A stretch of DNA of 10,541 bases from Paludibacteraceae bacterium (GTDB lineage Bacteria; Bacteroidota; Bacteroidia; Bacteroidales; Paludibacteraceae), in the NCBI GenBank assembly GCA_016302585.1, contig JAEDNI010000051.1:1-10541 (forward strand), read 5' to 3'. The notes below the pieces were generated by a model. It was not told the DNA's origin, searched no databases, and saw nothing but the letters and a program-made list of their open reading frames with translations. Positions 5,240 through 10,541 of the stretch are shown here, piece after piece. The position numbers and the translations under genes are program-made. Numbering within the stretch: position 1 is the first letter of the stretch; each line of letters starts with the position of its first letter.

Positions 5240-6277
5240 TTATATCTTAGTTAATAATTCGTCGGTTGTTAATTCCATCTTGGCGAAGGCAAACCATTTC
5301 TTACCGAGGTCCTTGAGACTCGCTCCGATATGATAAACAGTATCATCAATGCACAAGAACCGGTCGTGCGAGCGGTCAAACGGCTCAACCTCTATCGGGG
5401 CATATCGGGCGTTATGTTTCTCTAAATCAAGGGACAGCTGCGGCGTGAGGTTCTTGGTATAGACCTTTGCCTTCGTTCCTTGGGTACGCTTGTCCAATAT
5501 CGTAAAGACGGTTTCGTCTATGTAATTGTCTATCAGTACAATACGTTTCTTTGCCTCGCGCACGCGTTCCGTAATAAAGACATAGGCATCGAAAATCTGA
5601 CCGTCATAAAAGATCCCTTGTTTCTGCGTGACACTGCCATCATCCAGACGGCGGAAGATTTCTTCAAACTTCTTATCCGCCTCCTCTTGGTGAGCGGCTA
5701 AACTTAGTTGCGTATGTTCAATGACCTCCAGCCGTTGAAACACTTGCGCGTTAGCCGCAATGAAACGACGCATCGCCGTGAACGCCCGCATGATTTGGAT
5801 ATTAGTGGCAATCGCTATCGGGGAACGGAGGACACTACTAAGCATCGCTATACCATTTTCCGTAAAGGCGTAAGGTAAGTAGCGTTGACCACCTCGACCG
5901 TTTGAGATCACAATTTGTGATGTCAAATTGATTGAGTTCACGTTTGAGGTTGCAAATTGTGACCTCAAATCTTTGGAATCATCATTCAAGGTCGCAATTT
6001 GTGATCTTGAAAATTCATCCTTATTGGATATCGCAAATTGTGATTTCCAATTTTCAAACTCTTCTTTTGAGAGTTGGAACATAAAGTCCGCAGGAAAACG
6101 CTCGATGTTACGCTGAACAGCTTGATTCAGCACACGTGTCTCCACACCGTACAACCTCGCCAAGTCGCGGTCAAGAATTACTTGCTTGCCGCGGATGACT
6201 TGGATGAGGTTTTCGATATTCTCCAAAGGTGGCAATGGAGCGGACTCAACTTTTTCTATGTCCGCCTTCTTTGCCAT
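5240..6277 (-). CDS. ORF6N-domain protein with C-terminal PLD-like domain
   Basis: A 345-residue protein of the ORF6N (KilA-N/antirepressor-related) group, known from phage antirepressors but also common on Bacteroidota chromosomes. The ORF6N domain spans about residues 20-170, with IQVIRGKQVILDRDLARLYGVETRVLNQAVQRN and the conserved RYLPYAFTENGIAMLSSVL. It is interrupted at 79-126 by four degenerate copies of an SQFATSN repeat. A probable coiled coil follows at about 175-215. The C-terminal part (about 222-335) shows a single PLD-like signature: His304-x-Arg306-x4-Asp311-x6-Gly318-Ala-Ser320, where the catalytic Lys of HxK is Arg. The start lies 9 nt after the leuS stop, so it is probably co-transcribed from the leuS promoter. 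Its function is unknown; a nucleic-acid-binding or regulatory role is a guess. The ORF6N call is firm; the PLD-like call rests on one motif. Confidence 0.92.
   Translation of the reverse strand: MAKKADIEKVESAPLPPLENIENLIQVIRGKQVILDRDLARLYGVETRVLNQAVQRNIERFPADFMFQLSKEEFENWKSQFAISNKDEFSRSQIATLNDDSKDLRSQFATSNVNSINLTSQIVISNGRGGQRYLPYAFTENGIAMLSSVLRSPIAIATNIQIMRAFTAMRRFIAANAQVFQRLEVIEHTQLSLAAHQEEADKKFEEIFRRLDDGSVTQKQGIFYDGQIFDAYVFITERVREAKKRIVLIDNYIDETVFTILDKRTQGTKAKVYTKNLTPQLSLDLEKHNARYAPIEVEPFDRSHDRFLCIDDTVYHIGASLKDLGKKWFAFAKMELTTDELLTKI
5911..6043 (-). repeat. Four in-frame repeats inside the ORF6N gene
   Basis: The + strand pattern CAAWTTGTGA starts at 5911, 5953, 5995 and 6034, with periods of 42, 42 and 39 bp. 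These are 14, 14 and 13 codons and encode SQIVISN, SQFATSN, SQIATLN and SQFAISN. The copy next to GRGGQRYLPYAFTE is the one expected in the family. The other three look like duplications of it with diverged spacers. Periods divisible by three show selection to stay in frame. Confidence 0.88.
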
Positions 6278-6286
6278 AACTTGCGA

Positions 6287-9064
6287 TTACATCACAATGT
6301 TGACAATCCTGCCGGGGACGACGATAATCTTTTTCGGCGTGTTTCCGGCGAGATATTTGGATGTGTCTTCGTGGGCAAGAACAAGTTTCTCTACTTCCTC
6401 TTTCGGGGTGTCCTTCGGGCACTCGAACGTGAAACGCACTTTGCCGTTGAACTGAACCGGGTATTTCTGCGTGTCCTCTACCAGATACGCTTCGTTGCAC
6501 TCCGGCCATTCGGCATTGACCACAAACTGGCTGACGGCTGACGGCTGATGGCTGATGGCTTGGCACTTGTGCCACATTTCCTCTGCGATGTGCGGAGCGT
6601 ACGGCGCTAATAGAACCGCAATCGGTTCAAGAATCGCGCGTTTGTTGCACTTGAGTGCGGACAGCTCGTTCTGCGCAATCATGAACGCCGGAATAGAGGT
6701 GTTGAACGAGAAGTTCTCGATATCCCACGTGATCTTCTTAATGAGTTTGTGCAGGCTCTTGAGTTCTTCTTTGGTCGGTTCCTCGTCCGTGATATTCTCG
6801 TACATATTCCACAAGCGTTTGAGGAAACGATGCACGCCGTCGATACCGTTGGTGTCCCAAGGTTTGGACATCTCTAACGGACCGAGGAACATCTCATACA
6901 GACGCAAGGTATCGGCTCCGAACTTGGCAATCACATCATCGGGATTCACGACGTTGAACATCGACTTACTCATTTTCTCAACCGCCCAGCCGCATATATA
7001 CTGCTTTGCGCCGGCGGTGTAGCCCGTCAGCTCGGATGAAGTACCATCGGCAAAGACGAACTCGGCATTCTTGAACTCCGGCATCCATGCGCGGAAGGCG
7101 TTGATGTCCAGCACGTCGTTGTTGACGATGTTCACATTTACGTGAATAGGCTGCACTTTGCCCTTATATTCGGGGTTCTCGATGAGGTTGTAACTGATAT
7201 ATAGATTGCCCGTCGCACCTTCGCCGATATAGCGATAGACGAAGTTCGACCGACCTTGAATCATACCTTGGTTGATGAGTTTCTTGAACGGCTCATCTTC
7301 GCAAACATAGCCCAAATCATAGAGGAACTTATTCCAGAAACGCGAATAAATCAAGTGTCCCGTAGCATGCTCGCTACCGCCCAGATACAAATCCACCTGA
7401 CGCCAGTACTCGTTCGCCTGTTTGCCCACGAGGGCGTCCTCATTATGCGGATCCATATATCTCAGATAATACGCCGACGAACCGGCAAAGCCCGGCATAG
7501 TACAGAGCTCCAGCGGATGACCTTCATACTCCCAGTTCTCCGCATTGCCCAACGGCGGACGACCATCGGCCGTCGGTTTGAAGTCTTTCACTTCCGGCAA
7601 CTCGAGCGGCAACTTGTCTTCCGGCAGCGTATAAGGCATGCCGTCCTTGTAATACACAGGGAACGGTTCGCCCCAGTAACGCTGGCGCGAGAAAATAGCG
7701 TCGCGGAGACGGTAATTGACTTTCACACGACCGATGCCCGTGTTCGTGATATATTCCTTCATCGCCTGAATAGCATCCTTGACCTCCATGCCGTTGAGGA
7801 AACCGGAGTTGATCATCTTGCCCTCTTTAGCGTCGAAGGACTCTTCGCTCACGTCCGCTCCTTCAATCAGCGGAATAATCGGCAGGTTGAAATGTCTCGC
7901 GAAGGCGTAGTCGCGGCTGTCGTGCGCCGGCACTGCCATGATGGCACCTGTTCCGTAACCCGCGAGCACATAATCGGAGATATAAATAGGAATCTCGCCC
8001 TGGGTCAGCGGATTGATGGCATAACTTCCCGTGAACACACCCGTCACTTTTCTATCCGCAATACGCTCACGCTCCGTGCGGTTCTTGCAGCGTGCCAGAT
8101 AGGCATCCACTTCCGCTTTCTGCTCCGGCGTTACGACCCTTTGCACATACTCGCTCTCCGGCGCAAGAACCATAAACGTCACACCAAACACGGTATCCGC
8201 ACGCGTTGTAAAGATGGTGAACGGCGCATCCTGCCCCTTCACGGCGAATTGCATCTCTGCGCCTTCAGAGCGGCCGATCCAGTTGCGCTGCGTCTCTTTC
8301 AGACTCTCCGTCCAATCGATTCTATCCAGCCCTTCCAACAAACGACCTGCATAAGCACTCACGCGCAGACACCACTGCCGCATGACGCGTTGCTCTACCG
8401 GATAACCGCCACGCACACTCAGACCCTCGCTCACCTCATCATTCGCCAGCACGGTTCCGAGTTTCGGACACCAGTTGACCTTCGTATCTGCCAGATAAGC
8501 GATGCGGTAGTTCATCAGTTTCTCCTGCTGCTCTTTCTCGCTTAGCGTCGCCCATTTCGGGTCGTTCGCCTCAAACTCCGCGATGAGTTTGCTAATCGGC
8601 TGTGCTTTCTGCGTCTTCGGGTCGAAATAGCTGTTGAACATCTGCACAAACGCCCACTGTGTCCATTTGTAAAACTTCGGATCGCAGGTGCGCACCTCAC
8701 GGTTCCAGTCGTAGCAGAAACCGATTTTCTTGAGCTGCGAAATATAGCGGTCGATGTTCTCGAAGGTCGTTTTCTCCGGGTGTTGACCTGTCTGAATAGC
8801 GTATTGCTCCGCCGGCAGACCGTAACTGTCAAAACCCATCGGGTGCAACACATTAAAGCCCTTCAGACGTTTGTAACGGCTGTAAATATCGCTGGCGATG
8901 TAGCCTAACGGGTGACCGACATGCAAACCCGCTCCCGAAGGGTAGGGGAACATATCCAACACATAGTAGTGCGGCTTGTCGGACTCATTGGAAACGGTAT
9001 AAACGCCGTTCTCCTCCCACGCCTTTTGCCACTTTTTCTCAATCTCAGAAAAATTATATTCCAT
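6287..9064 (-). CDS. leuS: Leucyl-tRNA synthetase
   Basis: Class I aminoacyl-tRNA synthetase charging tRNA-Leu with leucine in the cytoplasm (EC 6.1.1.4). The ATG at 9064 gives 925 residues, a normal bacterial length. HIGH motif: HVGH at 48-51 within MFPYPSGAGLHVGHPLGY. The CP1 editing domain has the threonine-rich TTRADT (286-291) and the conserved AHDSRD with Asp382, so mischarge editing should work. KMSKS is at 697-701, followed by GADTLRLYEMFLGP, the anticodon-binding domain and a short C-terminal domain ending IVNIVM. The start at 9064 is chosen over 9088 because the promoter places transcription initiation at about 9079. An oddity is a segment AISHQPSAVSQ (836-846) in the anticodon-binding domain, encoded by a 7-bp repeat. 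The ORF6N gene follows after 9 nt in the same unit. Confidence 0.98.
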   Translation of the reverse strand: MEYNFSEIEKKWQKAWEENGVYTVSNESDKPHYYVLDMFPYPSGAGLHVGHPLGYIASDIYSRYKRLKGFNVLHPMGFDSYGLPAEQYAIQTGQHPEKTTFENIDRYISQLKKIGFCYDWNREVRTCDPKFYKWTQWAFVQMFNSYFDPKTQKAQPISKLIAEFEANDPKWATLSEKEQQEKLMNYRIAYLADTKVNWCPKLGTVLANDEVSEGLSVRGGYPVEQRVMRQWCLRVSAYAGRLLEGLDRIDWTESLKETQRNWIGRSEGAEMQFAVKGQDAPFTIFTTRADTVFGVTFMVLAPESEYVQRVVTPEQKAEVDAYLARCKNRTERERIADRKVTGVFTGSYAINPLTQGEIPIYISDYVLAGYGTGAIMAVPAHDSRDYAFARHFNLPIIPLIEGADVSEESFDAKEGKMINSGFLNGMEVKDAIQAMKEYITNTGIGRVKVNYRLRDAIFSRQRYWGEPFPVYYKDGMPYTLPEDKLPLELPEVKDFKPTADGRPPLGNAENWEYEGHPLELCTMPGFAGSSAYYLRYMDPHNEDALVGKQANEYWRQVDLYLGGSEHATGHLIYSRFWNKFLYDLGYVCEDEPFKKLINQGMIQGRSNFVYRYIGEGATGNLYISYNLIENPEYKGKVQPIHVNVNIVNNDVLDINAFRAWMPEFKNAEFVFADGTSSELTGYTAGAKQYICGWAVEKMSKSMFNVVNPDDVIAKFGADTLRLYEMFLGPLEMSKPWDTNGIDGVHRFLKRLWNMYENITDEEPTKEELKSLHKLIKKITWDIENFSFNTSIPAFMIAQNELSALKCNKRAILEPIAVLLAPYAPHIAEEMWHKCQAISHQPSAVSQFVVNAEWPECNEAYLVEDTQKYPVQFNGKVRFTFECPKDTPKEEVEKLVLAHEDTSKYLAGNTPKKIIVVPGRIVNIVM
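6528..6561 (-). repeat. 7-bp tandem repeat inside leuS
   Basis: On the + strand the units are TGGCTGA, CGGCTGA, CGGCTGA, TGGCTGA and TGGCTT (6528-6561), nearly five copies of a heptamer. Read on the coding strand they give AISHQPSAVSQ in the anticodon-binding domain, between HIAEEMWHKC and FVVNAEW. Bacterial LeuRS normally has a short loop here. Because seven is not a multiple of three, gain or loss of one unit would break the frame. Confidence 0.88.
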
Positions 9065-9085
9065 ACTTAAAAACAAATTTGCGTG

Positions 9086-9116
9086 CAAATTTACTACTTT
9101 TTTTTGACATACACAA
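9086..9116 (-). promoter_or_regulatory. Bacteroidota house-keeping promoter of leuS
   Basis: On the - strand, TTG at 9116-9114 (-33), a 20-bp spacer and TAAATTTG at 9093-9086 (-7). The predicted start near 9079 leaves a leader of about 15 nt before the ATG at 9064 and excludes an upstream start at 9088. The spacer contains TATGTCAAAAAAAAG, identical to the ATPase promoter. It probably also drives the ORF6N gene. Confidence 0.78.
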
Positions 9117-9150
9117 GAAGTATAGGAATTTTGTAGATTTTTTGCGTGTA

Positions 9151-9249
9151 TTTAGCCTCCGTTTATTCTTCAATGAGCCTCTATTTAGCCTTCATTCCCG
9201 TGACCACATCGTGACCATTACGGACATCACCGTCCCGTTCTTTCCCCAT
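9151..9249 (+). repeat. Weak 11-bp-periodic sequence upstream of leuS
   Basis: Read in 11-bp steps from 9151, related units recur: TTTAGCCTCCG, TTTATTCTTCA, ATGAGCCTCTA, TTTAGCCTTCA, then units carrying CGTGACC twice and CGGACAT, CGTCCCG. TATTTAGCCT is repeated exactly 33 bp apart (9149 and 9182), and CGTGACCA is repeated 11 bp apart (9199 and 9210). The array is more degenerate than that at 5123. The overlapping short + strand ORF is not credible as a gene. Confidence 0.55.
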
Positions 9250-9270
9250 TTGTTGCCTCGAAAAATGTAC

Positions 9271-9389
9271 GATTATTAAGATTTGAACATTGTTCCAATA
9301 CCTCTCTAACCTCTGCGCAAGGTCAGCGCAAGGTCTGCTATTTGGAACGATCTTGGACCTATGTCGAAAGGTGTATGATTGTTAAGAAT
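9271..9389 (+). repeat. 119-bp dispersed intergenic element, copy B
   Basis: GATTATTAAGATT (9271-9283), 20 bp, the 45-bp core (9304-9348, identical to copy A), 28 bp, then GATTGTTAAGAAT (9377-9389). Within the core GCGCAAGGTC starts at 9315 and 9326, and ACCTcTGCGCAAGGT is a near-palindrome. It lies between the 3' end of the 75-aa gene and the leuS promoter. As with copy A, its left motif faces the promoter of the neighbouring gene and its right motif faces a gene's 3' end. Outside the three blocks the two copies have diverged without length change. Confidence 0.85.
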
Positions 9390-9461
9390 AAGGAATAGAA
9401 CGCCACTTAATATAACAGCAGTCGATCAGCCACTCTCGCGACACTATCAGAGATGGTATAA

Positions 9462-9689
9462 TTACATCCAATACCTCTTCCATTGCAGAGCCTGCTCGGT
9501 AGTAACACCGTATAGAGTACAATATCTTTCCAATTGGGACTGAATATAACGAGAGCCAAGCAGTTTCCAAACACAACCGGCTTTGTGTTTGGTCTCGGTT
9601 TCTGCATCGACAGCCATTTCATCGACGTACTCGGGCTTGAGGTTAAAAGGGTAAATCGGATGCATCTCCTTCTGAATCGGGTTTTTCAT
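9462..9689 (-). CDS. Small hypothetical protein (75 aa)
   Basis: From the ATG at 9689 this frame gives 75 residues starting MKNPIQKEMHPIYPF and ending EQALQWKRYWM. The second half (LGSRYIQSQLERYCTLYGVTTEQALQWKRYW) reads as two amphipathic helices, and the middle is charged (VDEMAVDAETETKHK). There is no signal peptide or membrane segment. It overlaps the 3' end of the upstream gene by 47 nt on the same strand, as expected for translational coupling. An alternative ATG at 9665 is directly abutted by AAGGAG, too close for a normal ribosome site. I recognise no family. It is preferred over the other short frames here for its composition and its coupling. A small partner of the upstream protein is possible. 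Confidence 0.55.
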   Translation of the reverse strand: MKNPIQKEMHPIYPFNLKPEYVDEMAVDAETETKHKAGCVWKLLGSRYIQSQLERYCTLYGVTTEQALQWKRYWM

Positions 9690-10539
9690 CGAAATTACAG
9701 TCGCCCTCACGATAGTTTTCATAGAAGTTGATACTAGATACAATATTTTCAAAGCACGAAATAAGTAAATCATATAATTCAGGTGCATTGTCGTAGAATA
9801 TAATCCGAACATGTTTCGTCCATCCCACACTTGCTATCAAAGTGTACCGATACGGGCAAATTCTACGCTTATCGCACTTCCGAAATCGAAGTACATAAAC
9901 TGTTCCGTCATTACGATTTAAAGCTTGAGATGCTTCTGCTACAACATCTCTTGTGTAAGCAATTTCATCATTAACATCTCTAGTCACATGCACAAAATCA
10001 ACGCTGAAAGATGTGAGCGTGGCAATTGTGTCCTTGAAATGGAGAAGCATGACTTTTGTAGGAATGTATGCTTTACGGGGATTGTAATCTGTATTTTCCG
10101 GAAGGATGAGTCTTGGCACATGCATCATATATGTTGTAAGAATATCTACAACATTAGTCAACTCCTTGTCCGTTTGAAAATAAGGACTATTCTTTAATTT
10201 CAGATTTTTCTTTATCGCTTCAAACATGTCATTGGGAGAGAAGTTTCTTTCCATGAGATATAAATCATTCCAATACATGTAGAAAGGTTTATTGATTGAC
10301 TGCCACTCATCTTCTAAAAGCTCACGTTTCAATTCGTGCTCCAGAACTGCACGCAACCGTTCTTCCGTGAATGCGTTGTCATCGAAAGGATTGAACGGAT
10401 GCCGCTTGGAAGGCTTAAAATACTTTGCATTTCGATAACCGTGTTCCAAGGTGTTCCAAGTCGCGCAATGCAGTCCTCCGCCAAGACGCGTGAGCGACTG
10501 CGTGTATTTAATAGGATAAACCTCACAGTCAGGGAATGC
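9643..10539 (-). CDS. Hypothetical protein, C-terminal part (5' end outside window)
   Basis: The frame is open from the right edge to the stop at 9643, giving 299 visible residues. The apparent TTG start at 10449 is internal because the frame continues upstream with plausible protein (FPDCEVYPIKYTQSLTRLGG...CATWNTLEHGYRN). It has no signal peptide in the visible part and no motif I recognise. Features: charged helical segments (EERLRAVLEHELKRELLEDEW), many aromatics, a cysteine/basic patch (RKCDKRRICPYRY) and an acidic tail ending DEKPDSEGDASDLPF. It looks like a soluble cytoplasmic protein. Base composition is AT-rich compared with leuS, consistent with accessory DNA. A perfect 10-bp tandem duplication lies inside it at 10441-10460, so a frameshift at this point cannot be excluded. 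The next gene overlaps its end by 47 nt. Confidence 0.7.
   Translation of the reverse strand, partial: AFPDCEVYPIKYTQSLTRLGGGLHCATWNTLEHGYRNAKYFKPSKRHPFNPFDDNAFTEERLRAVLEHELKRELLEDEWQSINKPFYMYWNDLYLMERNFSPNDMFEAIKKNLKLKNSPYFQTDKELTNVVDILTTYMMHVPRLILPENTDYNPRKAYIPTKVMLLHFKDTIATLTSFSVDFVHVTRDVNDEIAYTRDVVAEASQALNRNDGTVYVLRFRKCDKRRICPYRYTLIASVGWTKHVRIIFYDNAPELYDLLISCFENIVSSINFYENYREGDCNFDEKPDSEGDASDLPF
10441..10460. repeat. Perfect 10-bp tandem duplication in coding sequence
   Basis: GTGTTCCAAG occurs twice back to back on the + strand. It lies within the partial right-edge gene, where it encodes part of TWNTLEHG. Ten is not a multiple of three, so one more or one fewer unit shifts the frame of everything upstream of it relative to the remainder. 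Confidence 0.85.
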
Positions 10540-10541
10540 CT

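Noticed and set aside
4943..5254. 103-codon + strand ORF over the 11-bp array
   Set aside because: Most of the translation is repeat-derived Leu/Cys/Val sequence with no independent support.
5911..6043. CRISPR-like array of four short repeats
   Set aside because: The repeats are about 10 bp, imperfect, in frame within a conserved protein and have coding spacers; there are no cas genes.
6557..6570. TGGCACTTGTGCCA as a second sigma-54 site
   Set aside because: It is a palindrome inside leuS without a -12 TTGC at the right distance on either strand.
7256..8545. Long + strand open frame (429 codons) opposite leuS
   Set aside because: Antisense to the conserved core of leuS; the translation is rich in His and Arg with no domain, typical of shadow frames.
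9079..9279. 66-codon + strand ORF upstream of leuS
   Set aside because: It overlaps the leuS promoter and start region and covers degenerate 11-bp repeats; there is no ribosome site or family resemblance.
9382..9622. Two short - strand frames overlapping the 75-aa gene
   Set aside because: They compete with the better-supported frame ending at 9462, have poorer composition and no coupling to the upstream gene.
10115..10130. TTGGCACATGCATCAT as a sigma-54 promoter
   Set aside because: It lacks the GC element 10 bp after GG and lies inside a coding frame.

Overview
This window most likely comes from a gut-type or related member of the order Bacteroidales (phylum Bacteroidota). Two promoters match the phylum's house-keeping form: a -33 TTG box, a 20-bp spacer and a -7 box of the form TAnnTTTG. 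Starts lack Shine-Dalgarno sequences, and the AAA_14/DUF4143 ATPase and ORF6N protein are families abundant in this order. No rRNA, tRNA, CRISPR array, transposase or recombinase gene is visible.

Layout. The left part reads on the + strand: the C-terminal two thirds of an AraC-family regulator (3-593), a periplasmic HtrA/DegP protease (833-2323) and an AAA_14/DUF4143 ATPase (2517-3773). After a hairpin-rich gap (3774-4128) the genes run on the - strand. They are a small unknown lipoprotein (4129-4791), then the leuS-ORF6N transcription unit (leucyl-tRNA synthetase 9064-6287, followed 9 nt later by the ORF6N protein 6277-5240). At the right edge lie a 75-aa hypothetical protein (9462-9689) and the C-terminal part of an unknown protein that runs off the window (9643-10539). 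htrA and leuS look GC-rich and conserved. The lipoprotein and the right-edge genes are visibly AT-richer, which suggests accessory material.

Regulation. htrA is preceded by an apparently perfect sigma-54 promoter (-24 TGGCACG, -12 TTGC), which implies control by an enhancer-binding protein. The ATPase and leuS carry ordinary Bacteroidota promoters that share an identical 15-bp spacer segment. The ATPase promoter also has two copies of a palindromic operator-like repeat upstream.

The most unusual content is intergenic. A 119-bp element occurs twice in inverted orientation (656-774 and 9271-9389). In each copy a 13-bp motif (GATTRTTAAGAWT) bounds both ends, a 45-bp core is identical, and all spacings are the same. 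A third pair of the motif (3835 and 4040) flanks a dense set of hairpins. Degenerate 11-bp repeats recur in three gaps and inside the 45-bp core. Two conserved genes, htrA and leuS, each carry an in-frame repeat-derived insertion. I found no complete new gene system. The dispersed element is the best candidate for something undescribed.
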